Shown here piece by piece: positions 44,127 through 53,161 of a DNA stretch of 64,000 bases. Source of the stretch: Lachnospiraceae bacterium (GTDB taxonomy: Bacteria; Bacillota; Clostridia; Lachnospirales; Lachnospiraceae); NCBI GenBank assembly GCA_022793375.1, contig JAAWCS010000018.1:1-64000 (forward strand). Direction: 5' to 3'. Every line of letters begins with the position of its first letter. Position 1 is the stretch's first letter. The notes beneath the pieces were generated by a model. It was not told the origin of the DNA, did no database searches, and worked only from the letters and a program-made list of their open reading frames with translations. A program made the translations under genes and the position numbers.

Positions 44127-46466
44127 TCAGATCTTTCTCGCCGCCAGGTTGCCCGCCGCAATCGCCTCCGCGATGTTGTACGGCTGATTGCAGTCGCCGA
44201 CCGCGACCACCTCAAAGTCCTTCAATTCCTCCTGCAGGGAAACATTCTGCAGCATATCGGAGGCGTCGATGACCGTATCGCAGTCGATCGTCAAGTCAAT
44301 CCCCAGTTCTCCGTGAATCGTAATCGTGCCTTCGCCTACGGCCGAAACCGATGCGTTCGGCCATACCTGCGTCCCTCTCGCATACAGCATCGGCAGCGTA
44401 AAGGTCTTTACCCAGGCGGACTGGCCCCTGTCCAGCATACTCTTCGCTCCCGGCATTACAATCGTGACATGCTTGCCCTGCGCCACCAGATACTGGGCCG
44501 CATCCACCGCCTGCAGGTTTCCGCCGAGGATTGTTACATGCTCCCCGATCGGCGCCGCCGCGATCTCTTCAATCGAAATCACATTTGTCGCCGAAGTCGA
44601 GCTGAGGTTCATCTGCGGGCGCTGTCCGCCGGCTGCCAGGATCACCGCATCCGGCGCCTCCTGCTTGATTAAGTCTGCCGTCACTTCGGTGCCCGTCACC
44701 ACGGTAACGCCCTTCAGCTCCTGCTGGCGGATCAGATAATTGCGCAAGTCCTCCAAATTCTCATGCGGGCCTTTAATCGCCGCCGCAAACGGCAGCAAGC
44801 CGCCCAATGCGCCCTTCTTTTCGTACAGGGTAACCGTATGTCCTCTCTGCGCCGCGATCCGGGCCGCTTCCATTCCCGCGGGGCCGCCGCCGACGACGAT
44901 GACCTTCTTCGGCTCGCTGGCCGCAGTCGGGATATCGCCTTCGGGCATCGCTTCCCGGTAGGCGCGCTGTGTGCAGGCGTTTACACGGCAATGCTCGTAC
45001 ACTTTGCCCTCGTCATTGTAGTCAAAGTGGCAGTGCATGCAGCGGGTACAGGGAGCGATCTCATCCAGACGTCCCTCACGCAGCTTGTTGACATATTCCG
45101 GTTCCACGGTCAAAGGCCTTGTCATCAGCAGGAAATCGCACTTTCCTTCCTTCAGCGCGTCCTCAAACAGTTTCGGCGCATGGGCCGGATCCATATAAGT
45201 AACCGTGCCGACCGGAATATTTACCGCCTGCTTGATCTCCTTGGCCACATCCAGCATCATGCCGCAGCCCGAATGATTGGCCAGCAGTTTGCCCTGGAAA
45301 TGACGCGAAAAGTCGAACTGTACGCCGTTCGCCGCCGTACCCTCGATCCCATAACCCGTAAAATACAGGTCGGAAGCAAACTGGTTTACATGCATGCGGA
45401 ACACGCCCAGACGAACATGCAGGCTGTTCGCGCCGTACTCTTCCAATACGCGGCAGATCTCGCAGTTTTCTTCTACGGTCGTAGACAAAGCGCGGTCGCC
45501 CATGTCGATGTCATTTTCCTCAATGCCGTTGATCAGAACCTGTACCGGGAAATCCGCGCCGCAGGCATCCTTAATTCCCTTTATAATTTCACCCACAAAA
45601 CGCGCCCGATTCTCAAACGACTGCGGGCCGTACTGGTCCTCGCGGTGATTGCGCTGACGCGAGAAAAATGCCTGTCCGATATTATTTCCGGCCGCGTTGA
45701 TCTCCACGGCATCAAAGCCCTGCTCCTGCAGATATTTCGCGCCGTTGATAAAGTCCGTCTGCAGCTGCGCCACTTCCTCGTCGCTCAAATGCTCCGCGTA
45801 TGCGGACTCATACTGCGCCGCCGTGGCCGGGTCAAAGCCGGAAAACTTCTGGCCCATGCAAGACAGCTGATAGCCCACATAGCCGCCGGCATCGTGGACC
45901 GCCTTGGCTAACTGTGCCAAAGGAGCCACGTCCTTGTTTGCCTTGCGCGGGCTGGTGTAATGATCGAGAACATTTACAAAGTCCTCCACCCACACCATCT
46001 CGACTCCGCCCTTGGCAAAATTGCTGTAGTACGCGCAGAGCTCCTGCTCATTGTTGCCGGTATCCGATCCGGCCGCCGATTTTACCATGCGGTGGTTCAG
46101 CGTCAGGCCGCCGAATTTCCAGCTGGAAAACAAAGTCTTAAAATCGGTATCCGTATCGCGGTAATCATAGTCCTGCGGATTGAGGCTGTATACGCCGGAA
46201 GTCTTGGCGCCCGCGGCCGTCTCTCCCGCACTGCCGGCTGCTTCGGCCGCTGTCTCCGCTACCGTTTCCGCCGCTGTCGGGGCCTCGGTACTGGCGACTG
46301 TCTCCGCCACGGTCGCCGCCGCGCTTGTCACCGCTTCTTCCGTGGCGCCGACGCTGCCGGCATCGGCCGGCGTCTGGCAGCCGCCCAAAAGCGAAGCCGC
46401 TGTTAAAGATGCCGCCGTCGCGACGGTTCCCTTTAAAAAGTCTCTTCTAGAAATTCCGTTTTTCAT
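44127..46466 (-). CDS. Tat-exported lipoprotein flavin/Fe-S reductase (Old Yellow Enzyme family)
   Basis: 779 residues from ATG preceded by GGAGGAAA. A twin-arginine signal (SRRDFLKG, residues 6-13) ends in a lipobox, SLLGGC with C30, predicting an exported, lipid-anchored protein. An Ala/Glu/Thr-rich tether follows (about 31-85). The OYE barrel (about 100-460) includes FNGIEE-like active-site stretches and FFSRQRNHREDQYGP. A 4Fe-4S motif CTRCMHC and a later cysteine (about 470-500) and two FAD/NAD(P)-type folds (VIVVGGGPAGMEAARIAA; VTILGGNLQAVDAAQYLV) complete the 2,4-dienoyl-CoA reductase layout. Substrate unknown; its location suggests reduction of an external compound, perhaps as electron acceptor. 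Confidence 0.88.
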   Translation of the reverse strand: MKNGISRRDFLKGTVATAASLTAASLLGGCQTPADAGSVGATEEAVTSAAATVAETVASTEAPTAAETVAETAAEAAGSAGETAAGAKTSGVYSLNPQDYDYRDTDTDFKTLFSSWKFGGLTLNHRMVKSAAGSDTGNNEQELCAYYSNFAKGGVEMVWVEDFVNVLDHYTSPRKANKDVAPLAQLAKAVHDAGGYVGYQLSCMGQKFSGFDPATAAQYESAYAEHLSDEEVAQLQTDFINGAKYLQEQGFDAVEINAAGNNIGQAFFSRQRNHREDQYGPQSFENRARFVGEIIKGIKDACGADFPVQVLINGIEENDIDMGDRALSTTVEENCEICRVLEEYGANSLHVRLGVFRMHVNQFASDLYFTGYGIEGTAANGVQFDFSRHFQGKLLANHSGCGMMLDVAKEIKQAVNIPVGTVTYMDPAHAPKLFEDALKEGKCDFLLMTRPLTVEPEYVNKLREGRLDEIAPCTRCMHCHFDYNDEGKVYEHCRVNACTQRAYREAMPEGDIPTAASEPKKVIVVGGGPAGMEAARIAAQRGHTVTLYEKKGALGGLLPFAAAIKGPHENLEDLRNYLIRQQELKGVTVVTGTEVTADLIKQEAPDAVILAAGGQRPQMNLSSTSATNVISIEEIAAAPIGEHVTILGGNLQAVDAAQYLVAQGKHVTIVMPGAKSMLDRGQSAWVKTFTLPMLYARGTQVWPNASVSAVGEGTITIHGELGIDLTIDCDTVIDASDMLQNVSLQEELKDFEVVAVGDCNQPYNIAEAIAAGNLAARKI

Positions 46467-46539
46467 TTGGTATTTCCTCCCCTCTTTTTTATGCATTACA
46501 GCATGGATTCATTGTAACACAGAACGACGAACCGTAACT

Positions 46540-46554
46540 ATGCAACAATTGCAT
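46540..46554. promoter_or_regulatory. LysR-type box between the reductase and its regulator
   Basis: ATGCAACAATTGCAT is an inverted repeat containing T-N11-A, the LysR consensus. It lies midway between the divergent genes. A TATAAT at 46602-46607 fits the -10 of the regulator gene. Confidence 0.65.
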
Positions 46555-46651
46555 GGATTTTTCAAAAAAAGCATAGGCTTTCCAAAGTTGACCGGGTGGG
46601 ATATAATGAAGAAAAAAGTATGCAGAAGATAAAAGTAAGAAGGGTACGGAT

Positions 46652-47563
46652 ATGACAATACAACAGTTAAAACTAATAAAAACACTCGCCGAGTGTGGGA
46701 GCATCTCCAGGGCTTCTCAGCAGTGTTTTCTCTCGCAGCCCGCCCTGACACGGCAGATCCAGGCCATGGAAAAAGAACTCGGCTTTTCTCTTTTTGAACG
46801 CTGCTATAACGGTGTAAAACCAACCCAGCCCGGCCGCGTTTTCTATGAAGAAATCAAACCTCTGCTCAATCAATATGAAAAAGCACTGCTCCTGGCACGG
46901 CAGGCCAACTCTGCAGCCCTCCTGTCGGGAATCCGCATCGGCTCCTACTACTATTTGATGAGCCTGGTCGCGCCTGCCTGCCACTTTGGGCGCAGTCAGA
47001 ACGACGCCTTTGATTTTGACTTCATTTCCTGCCGCCTCTGCGACACACTGGAATATTTAAAAAATGACAAAATCGATATCGGGGTGTATATTGATTTTGC
47101 GAAAGGGATCTCCTCTCTGTTTTACTCTGCCCCAATCGCCCTTGCCAGCAACATGTGTAAGGTTCCTCAGGGACATCCGCTCTTTGGAAAAAACCAGGTT
47201 TCTCTATCCGATCTCGACCATCAAACCGTTCTTCTGCCGCGGATTCAAACCGAAAATATCCGGCAGATTCAAAAACACATTGCGCAGAGCGGTCTCGATA
47301 TCCAAATTCAATACTTTGAAACGCCGGACCAGGCCGAAGCGATCGGCCTGGCCAAAAACAAAGTAATCTTTATACTGCCTCCGTTTGTCCCGAATGCCTG
47401 CTATCACCATGCGGTGATTGCGGATCTGCCCAAACCCGTCCTGAGCATCCTGACCAGGAAAGAGGACCAAACGAAATACGCGCCGGTTATTGAGCAGCTC
47501 CGTACTTATTTTCAAAGCTGCCTGCATCGGTTTCCCGGACTTCTGCCGCTGACGATTGATTAA
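46652..47563 (+). CDS. LysR-family transcriptional regulator
   Basis: 303 residues. N-terminal winged helix (TIQQLKLIKTLAECGSISRASQQCFLSQPALTRQIQAMEKELGFSLFER) and a LysR substrate-binding domain from about residue 90 (IRIGSYYYLMSLVAPACHF...). Divergent from the exported reductase with a LysR-type box between them, so it probably controls that gene in response to the reductase substrate. Its 3' end overlaps the 3' end of the converging chemoreceptor remnant by 77 bp. Confidence 0.9.
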   Translation: MTIQQLKLIKTLAECGSISRASQQCFLSQPALTRQIQAMEKELGFSLFERCYNGVKPTQPGRVFYEEIKPLLNQYEKALLLARQANSAALLSGIRIGSYYYLMSLVAPACHFGRSQNDAFDFDFISCRLCDTLEYLKNDKIDIGVYIDFAKGISSLFYSAPIALASNMCKVPQGHPLFGKNQVSLSDLDHQTVLLPRIQTENIRQIQKHIAQSGLDIQIQYFETPDQAEAIGLAKNKVIFILPPFVPNACYHHAVIADLPKPVLSILTRKEDQTKYAPVIEQLRTYFQSCLHRFPGLLPLTID

Positions 47564-48576
47564 AACGGCCGAGCAGTTGATTCAGCGTCCGCGCCTGACC
47601 AGACAGTTCCTTTGATACCGCTGCGCTTCTGTCCGCCGTCGAAGAATTTGTCTGCACAACGGTGGAAATCTCCCGGATTCCCTGCTCTATAGAGGAAATC
47701 ATCTCCGATTGCTGTACGCTGGCGGAAGCGATTTCATCCATCAATGCCTTGACCGACCGGATGCAATCGCTGATGACCCGCATGGCACAAACAGCCAAAT
47801 CCGTAGACTCCGTCCCTGTTTTGACGTCCTGGATCGAACGTTCAATCAAACCGTTTGTATCCTGGGCCGCCTCCGCCGCATAGCCGGTTACCTTATCGAC
47901 CAATTCGCTGGCGCTGCCGCAGCGTACCGTACTTGACTGGAGCTGAGAGGTGATCTCGGTCACATTTGCCACCAGTCCGTCAATGGAGGCCGCCTGCTCC
48001 ATCGTGCCCTGAGACAGTGCCTGCGCCCCTGTGGATACCCGCTCCGCGCTGATATCGACTTGTTTAGCTACGCAGGAAATATCGCGGATTACATGCACCA
48101 GATTGGCATGGATCAATTTCAGGCTTACTAACAACGCTTCAAAGTCGCCGATATAATAAGACTCATTCTGAGTCACATCCACGGCCAGGTTGCCCTCCGC
48201 GATCTCTCCCAGGATCCGGCCCACATCGTCGATCGTCTTTCGCACCCTCAAAAATGCCTTTGACATTCGCAAAATCTGTGGTATACTGCTGGGCTGTCTC
48301 CGTCAGCGCCGGATCGTCCGGGTTTAAAAGGAGCTCGCGGACTTCGCTGCCCAGAGCAAACGCCGACATGTACTCCTCCGCGGAAGCGACATATTCGTTG
48401 ATAATGGCAGCCCTCGACTCCACCGCGTCGGTCATCTGATTGGTAATGTCGTTTTTAACCGTTGACGCGTCGTTTGTGGATACGGTCAGCCAAAGAAGCA
48501 GCATCCCCGCCAGCGTAATGACGGTTGTGACAATACCGGTACGTGCGGCAAGTTTTTTGTTTGCAAGAAATTTCAT
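47487..48576 (-). pseudogene. Methyl-accepting chemotaxis protein, decayed
   Basis: The first part (from 48576, after GGAGAGGAT) encodes a membrane helix (about 14-33) and the start of a sensory domain (NEYVASAEEYMSAFALGSEVRELLLNP...QQYTTDFANVKGIFEG). Around 48260 the frame shifts: the rest of the sensor and second membrane helix are missing, and another frame continues with FLRVRKTIDDVGRILGEIAEGNL, the post-HAMP region. Further on, the conserved hairpin tip (normally containing NILALNAAIEAARAGE) is absent between TSQLQSSTVRCGSASEL and VDKVTGYAAEAAQDTNGLIE. Two internal deletions and a frameshift make it non-functional. No flagellar or chemotaxis gene is nearby. Confidence 0.85.
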
Positions 48577-48801
48577 ATCCTCTCCTCCACTCAAAAAAGA
48601 TTCCGGAGAGCTTTTGTCATTTTACCCCTCCGGCTTGCCAGGCGAATCTTGTTTCACCAGCTGTATTATAATATTTGCCGCCTTTCTTTTGGTTCACATA
48701 AAAAGCCAAAAATGTCCAGGTGACAGCATCGAAATAATACCAAAAATGAGCAAGGAAAACAAGAGTTTTGTCAAGGGAATCTGTTACAAATTTGTTCAGA
48801 T
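48577..48801. other. Spacer between chemoreceptor remnant and HAD gene
   Basis: 225 bp with no gene or clear hairpin seen. Confidence 0.4.
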
Positions 48802-49533
48802 TCAGTCCCATTTCTTCTGCCGAAGCCACGCCAGCAGCATGTCCTCATCCGCTGCCGTCACCTCCGGCCGCACCGCCCCTGCCGGCCCACAGGCCGGCGC
48901 CGTTTTCTGCCGCCGGTTCAGCCAGATTGTGTGCCACCCCGCCTGCGCCGCGCCCACAATATCGTTGGCAAAGGAATCGCCCGCATACCAGGTATCGGCC
49001 GGGTTCAGTCCCAGGCGTTTCTCCGCCAGCCGGAAAATACGCACATCCGGCTTCACAAAGCCGACGTCGCCGGATACGATCACATGGTCCTTTTCCATGT
49101 ACCGGCCAAGCCCCAGCGTTTTGGCTTTCTCGCGCTGATGCGCGCCGGGCCCGTTACTGATGACCCCCAGCAGGACGCCGTTGTTTTTACAATAGGTCAA
49201 AATTTCCTCCATAACCGGCGACAGTTTCAATTCCCTCTGCGTCTGCTCATAGATCTGCTGAAACCGATCCGCTTCCCAGTCGGAAACCGAATATCCAAAC
49301 TCCGCCAGGGCTTCCCGAATGCGGTAACGATACATCTCCTCCATCGTCATTTCCTGCCCCAGCGCCTTGCGGAAACTATGCTCGCTGTGGCGGCTGCGGG
49401 CCGCAAACAGCTCCTCAGCCGACGGCCCCTGCCCAAAAATATCCGGGAAAGCCCGCTCATACGCTGCCCCAAAGGGAATCACCTGATCGTATAAGGTATC
49501 GTCTATGTCAAATAAAAGCGCCGCCTTTGCCAT
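48802..49533 (-). CDS. HAD-superfamily hydrolase (YjjG-like)
   Basis: 243 residues from ATG after GAGGAGAAC. Motif I is LLFDIDDTLYD (nucleophile D9, acid/base D11), motif II GVISNGPG, motif III lysine in the GRYMEKDHVIVSGDVGFVKPD region and motif IV WYAGDSFANDIVGA. The helical cap (about 15-100) fits the YjjG/pyrimidine nucleotidase-like group, but the substrate cannot be told. 80 bp downstream of recQ. Confidence 0.88.
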   Translation of the reverse strand: MAKAALLFDIDDTLYDQVIPFGAAYERAFPDIFGQGPSAEELFAARSRHSEHSFRKALGQEMTMEEMYRYRIREALAEFGYSVSDWEADRFQQIYEQTQRELKLSPVMEEILTYCKNNGVLLGVISNGPGAHQREKAKTLGLGRYMEKDHVIVSGDVGFVKPDVRIFRLAEKRLGLNPADTWYAGDSFANDIVGAAQAGWHTIWLNRRQKTAPACGPAGAVRPEVTAADEDMLLAWLRQKKWD

Positions 49534-49613
49534 GTTCGTTCTCCTCAATTATCCCCGGCCGCCGCCCTGTGCACGCCATGCCGCATATTTTCCGTTCTTC
49601 TGCACGCCCGGCT

Positions 49614-51470
49614 TTACACGGTTTTTGTCCCCAGCTCCCGACGGATACAGGCCAGAAACGCTTCGCCGTATTTTTTATACTTATGCTCGCCGACGCCGGA
49701 GACCGTCATCATTTCCTCCTGCGTTTGCGGTTTCACCACGCACATATGGGTCAGCGTTTTATCGGAAAATACAATATAGGGCGGCACGTGCTCCTTGCGG
49801 GCGAGCTCCGTGCGCAGATTGCGCAGGCTCATAAAGAGATCCTCCTCGATCTTTGTAAATCCCAGTCCCGCGGCCGCCGCGCTGCCGGCACGCCGTTTCG
49901 TCTTTTCTCTTGCCGGACGCTCGAGTTCCTTTGCCATTTTCATCTGCACCGTCTGTTCTCCGGCCAGAAGTTCGCGGGATTTTTCCGTCAGCTTTACCAG
50001 GGCGTATTCGTCGTTGGTAACAAACAAATATCCCTCCAGCACCAGATGGTTCAAAATCTGGCGCAATTTCGGCATCGGCGTCTGCATTTGTTTGCCGTAG
50101 AACGGGCTTTCCTCCAATCCATAACGGCGGATCTTGGCCGTGTTGGCTCCGCGGACCGTCTCCAGAATGACGTTGGTCCCGTAGCGTCCCCGACACCAGG
50201 CCACCGTGCCCGCAATCGCCTGCGCCTCCCCCGTCACATCCACTGTCTCAAACTGTGTCAGACAGTTGCTGCAATTGCCGCAGTAATTGGGGCCGTATTC
50301 CCCAAAATAGCGCAGAATATAACTGCGCAGACAGTCGTTCGTAAAGCAATAATAGGTCATCTTTTTCAAGCGCTCCCGGTCGCGCTCCATCACAATCCTG
50401 CGCGTTACCGGGTCCAGTTCTTCATTGTCCTGATTGTGGTCAATGAAAAACTGGTTTGTCACCACGTCCTGTCCCCGATACAAGAGCAGGCAGTCCGCCG
50501 GTTCGCCGTCACGGCCGGCCCGGCCGGCCTCCTGATAATAGCTTTCCATGTTTTTCGGCATATTATAATGAATCACAAACCGCACGTTGGACTTGTCAAT
50601 GCCCATGCCGAAAGCATTCGTCGCCACCATCAGCTGCGCCTGGTCGTAAATAAACTCATCCTGATTTAAGCGTCTCTCCCTGTCGCTCAGCCCCGCATGG
50701 TAGCGGGTCACCGAAAACCCGTCCCGATGCAGGCGGTCGCAGACCTCCTCTACGGTCTTGCGCGTCAGGCAGTAGATAATGCCGCTGTCGCCCGGGTGCG
50801 TCTCGATGAAATGCTTCATCGTCGCATAGGGGTCCTTCGGCGACTGGGTACTGAAGTAGAGGTTTGGCCGGTCAAACCCGGTCGTCAGCACAGTCGGCTC
50901 CCTCAGCATTAAAATATCGATGATATCGTCCCGCACCTCTTTGGTCGCCGTGGCAGTAAAAGCGCCCAGCACCGGCCGTTTAGGCAAAAAGCGGATAAAC
51001 TCGACGATTTTTAAGTAGCTGGGGCGAAAATCCTGCCCCCACTGGGAGACGCAGTGCGCTTCGTCTACCGCCACCATCGAAATCTCCGTATGCAGGGCAA
51101 ACTCCTGGAACTCCTCGGTCAAAAGACGTTCCGGCGCCACATAAATAATTTTATACTGCCCCTGGGAGGCCAGACGCAGCGCTTTATAATATTGAGCCGC
51201 TGTCAGGGAGCTGTTTAAGAATGCCGCGTGGATTCCTGCTTCGTTGAGCGCTTTTACCTGATCTTTCATCAGAGAGATGAGGGGAGAGATGACCAGGGTA
51301 ATTCCCTCCATCAAAAGGGCGGGAATCTGGAAACACAGCGACTTGCCCGCGCCGGTCGGCATAATCCCCAGCGTGTCCCGGCCCTCAAGAAGGCTGTGGA
51401 TCAGCGTTTCCTGCCCCTCCCGAAACGCGTCATAACCAAAATACTGTTTCAGCGCATGATGTATATCCAT
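49614..51470 (-). CDS. recQ: ATP-dependent DNA helicase RecQ
   Basis: 618 residues. Superfamily 2 motifs: Walker A MPTGAGKSLCFQIP (about 37-50), DEAH box AVDEAHCVSQWGQDFRPSY, motif III GAFTATAT, motif VI YYQEAGRAGRDGE. The zinc site is YCFTNDCLRSYILRYFGEYGPNYCGNCSNC, followed by a winged helix and a C-terminal HRDC domain (about 535-610, LRNLRTELARKEHVPPYIVFSDKTL). It unwinds DNA 3' to 5' in repair. It follows the AlkD-like gene by 3 bp, forming a repair operon. Confidence 0.95.
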   Translation of the reverse strand: MDIHHALKQYFGYDAFREGQETLIHSLLEGRDTLGIMPTGAGKSLCFQIPALLMEGITLVISPLISLMKDQVKALNEAGIHAAFLNSSLTAAQYYKALRLASQGQYKIIYVAPERLLTEEFQEFALHTEISMVAVDEAHCVSQWGQDFRPSYLKIVEFIRFLPKRPVLGAFTATATKEVRDDIIDILMLREPTVLTTGFDRPNLYFSTQSPKDPYATMKHFIETHPGDSGIIYCLTRKTVEEVCDRLHRDGFSVTRYHAGLSDRERRLNQDEFIYDQAQLMVATNAFGMGIDKSNVRFVIHYNMPKNMESYYQEAGRAGRDGEPADCLLLYRGQDVVTNQFFIDHNQDNEELDPVTRRIVMERDRERLKKMTYYCFTNDCLRSYILRYFGEYGPNYCGNCSNCLTQFETVDVTGEAQAIAGTVAWCRGRYGTNVILETVRGANTAKIRRYGLEESPFYGKQMQTPMPKLRQILNHLVLEGYLFVTNDEYALVKLTEKSRELLAGEQTVQMKMAKELERPAREKTKRRAGSAAAAGLGFTKIEEDLFMSLRNLRTELARKEHVPPYIVFSDKTLTHMCVVKPQTQEEMMTVSGVGEHKYKKYGEAFLACIRRELGTKTV

Positions 51471-51473
51471 CGT

Positions 51474-52172
51474 TCACTGCCCGCCTCCATTCCGCTTCAT
51501 TTCCAGCAAAATCTTTTTATCCGCGTCCGATACGCGGTAAGATTCCCGCATTTTCTGGATTGCCTTATTGTACGTCCAGTCGTCCAGTTGATTGTCGCGC
51601 ATAAAGTGCATCGTCGCCTGCGGATATTTGGCAAAGGCTGTCGCCACGCACCAGGCCACGCCCATCTTGGTATAATAGCCCGGATGCTTCAGGCGGTTCA
51701 TCACTTCCAGTACGCGTTCGTAATACTCGTCCACCAGAAAATGGCTCATCAAAAGCACCGCCGCCACCCGCTGCGGATATTCCTCATCCGTCTCTATATA
51801 TTTTTGGAGCCACTCATAGACTTCCGGCCGATGCTTTCTGGCAATCGAAAAATTCTGGCAAAAGGCATCGTTTACCATCCAGTCCTTAATCTGTGGGATG
51901 AAAGCGTCGGCCGCCGCCAAAAGCGCAGGCAGCTCATCCTTTGCATATCCCAGCACCAGCGCTTTCAGCGTATCCTGTTCCAGATATTCGCACGGGTACT
52001 GCTCCAAAAAAAGGCGGTAATCCCCGCGGGCAATGCTCTTAGCCAGCTTCCGCAACACCGGCACTTTTACGCCCAGGCTTTTTTTGGAGCCCGGGACTAC
52101 CTTCTTATAATAAGCAGTCTGAAGATGCTGCGCCTGCCCGAATAATTCCTCGTTAATCTGTTCAAAGTCCAT
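51474..52172 (-). CDS. AlkD-like DNA alkylation repair protein (HEAT-like repeats)
   Basis: 232 residues from ATG after GAGGAAAAA; a 22-codon upstream extension is unlike the family. All-helical ALK-repeat protein: YYKKVVPGSKKSLGVKVPVLRKLAKSIARGDY, WMVNDAFCQNFSI, WLQKYIETDEEYPQRVAAVLLMSHF and the late YYTKMGVAWCVATAFAKYP. AlkD excises alkylated bases without base flipping; whether this branch is catalytic is unproven. Cotranscribed with recQ. Confidence 0.88.
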   Translation of the reverse strand: MDFEQINEELFGQAQHLQTAYYKKVVPGSKKSLGVKVPVLRKLAKSIARGDYRLFLEQYPCEYLEQDTLKALVLGYAKDELPALLAAADAFIPQIKDWMVNDAFCQNFSIARKHRPEVYEWLQKYIETDEEYPQRVAAVLLMSHFLVDEYYERVLEVMNRLKHPGYYTKMGVAWCVATAFAKYPQATMHFMRDNQLDDWTYNKAIQKMRESYRVSDADKKILLEMKRNGGGQ

Positions 52173-52249
52173 TTTTTCCTCGCTCGTATCCTGCGTCGAT
52201 CCGTCCCGGAGCCCCTCTGCCTCTGTCCCGGCTCCCACTCGTTATGTAT

Positions 52250-52837
52250 CTAACAATCTGTTTGACGGAACACGATTTCGCCTGTCGCCGCATCCATCGA
52301 TTCTACAATCGCCAGCGATTCCAGGCGATGCCCCTGCTCACGAATCGTGCGGCCGCCTTCCTGAAATCCCTTTTCAATCGCAATCCCGATCCCCTCAACG
52401 GCCGCTCCGGCCTTTTCGGCCAGCTCCAAAAGCCCCATCAGCGCGCATCCGTTAGCCAGGAAATCGTCGATAATCAGCACATGATCGCCTGTTCCGAGGA
52501 ACTTTTTAGATACAATCACCTCATAATTCCGATTATGCGTAAAGGAACGAATCTGCGTGCTGTAATTGTCATAATCGAGGTTAATGCTCTTTGACTTCTT
52601 TGCAAAAACAACCGGCACGCCAAACTCGCGCGCGGCGATCGCCGCAATGCCGATGCCGCTGGCCTCGATCGTCAAAATCTTATTCACCGGCCGGTCCGCA
52701 AAGCGGCGTTTCCACTCCTTTGCCATCTCCGTGAACAGCTCAATATCCATCTGGTGATTTAAAAAACTGTCTACCTTCAGCACATTTCCCTCGCGGACAA
52801 TCCCGTCGCGGCGGATCCGTTCCTCCAAAAAACGCAT
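52250..52837 (-). CDS. xpt: Xanthine phosphoribosyltransferase
   Basis: 195 residues, normal length. PRPP loop [18 protein letters not shown] (about 123-140); N-terminal [12 protein letters not shown] and [13 protein letters not shown] are typical. It salvages xanthine to XMP. Start after GAAGGAGAAA. Its own promoter (52896-52924) lies downstream of a terminated RNA, and I see no purine riboswitch (no UAUA/UCUAC core) in its short leader. Confidence 0.95.
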   Translation of the reverse strand: MRFLEERIRRDGIVREGNVLKVDSFLNHQMDIELFTEMAKEWKRRFADRPVNKILTIEASGIGIAAIAAREFGVPVVFAKKSKSINLDYDNYSTQIRSFTHNRNYEVIVSKKFLGTGDHVLIIDDFLANGCALMGLLELAEKAGAAVEGIGIAIEKGFQEGGRTIREQGHRLESLAIVESMDAATGEIVFRQTDC

Positions 52838-52895
52838 CGTATTTTTCTCCTTCGCACTTTTCTATCGTCACCGGTACGTTACTTCTTCTCCCAAA

Positions 52896-52924
52896 AGTAT
52901 ACCAGCAACCGCACAGAAAATCAA
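52896..52924 (-). promoter_or_regulatory. Promoter of xpt
   Basis: Minus strand: TTGATT (52919-52924), 17-bp spacer, TATACT (52896-52901), 58 bp before the start codon. The -35 follows the truncated thiC-end copy by 4 bp, as the DUF3800 promoter follows the real thiC end. Confidence 0.8.
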
Positions 52925-52930
52925 TCGATC

Positions 52931-52962
52931 ATTCGTCAAAAATGCTGACGATCTCGCCCTCC
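52931..52962 (-). repeat. Displaced copy of the thiC 3' end (candidate attachment-site repeat, right)
   Basis: 32 bp identical to 53943-53974, i.e. codons for GEIVSIFDE of thiC. Here the frame closes with TGA (52929-52931) instead of TAA. Weak similarity continues past the stop (ATTGATTTTC, TGTG). Not attached to any gene body. Confidence 0.9.
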
Positions 52963-52982
52963 GGATCTGCTGCCCGGACATG

Positions 52983-53102
52983 AAAAAGACCAGCACATTT
53001 GCTGGTCTGATTTCTAAAGGTTACCAATTGCCCGATCGCGACGCCAACACATGGCGCTTACCTAGATAACGGCACGAATAAGGGACTTACTGTTGGTAAC
53101 CT
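52983..53102 (-). ncRNA. Candidate structured RNA linked to the DUF3800 gene, with terminator
   Basis: Read on the minus strand, AGGTTACCAA (53093-53102) and TTGGTAACCT (53018-53027) form a perfect 10-bp closing stem around 65 nt containing at least two internal hairpins (GCGCCA-N5-TGGCGT near 53042-53058; UUAU-CUAG-GUAA near 53058-53069) and possible GUGCC/GGGCA pairing. It is followed 9 nt later by an intrinsic terminator (52987-53008, 9-bp stem, loop of 4, then five U). A strong promoter (53104-53132) precedes it. It lies between the DUF3800 stop and the repeat at 52931. Conserved structured RNAs near DUF3800 genes have been described by comparative genomics; membership in one of those classes is not verified here. 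Confidence 0.75.
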
Positions 53103-53103
53103 A

Positions 53104-53132
53104 ATAATAGCATATGCCGCAGATGCTGTCAA
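53104..53132 (-). promoter_or_regulatory. Promoter of the structured RNA
   Basis: Minus strand: consensus TTGACA (53127-53132), 17-bp spacer, TATTAT (53104-53109). The predicted start falls within the first bases of the closing stem, so the exact 5' end is uncertain. Confidence 0.8.
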
Positions 53133-53161
53133 CATGCAACTGACTTTATTTTTGAGAATGT

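Noticed and set aside
52838..53132. Guanine or other purine riboswitch controlling xpt
   Set aside because: The conserved purine aptamer core is absent, the structured RNA ends in a terminator upstream of a separate xpt promoter, and it lies within the repeat-bounded unit.
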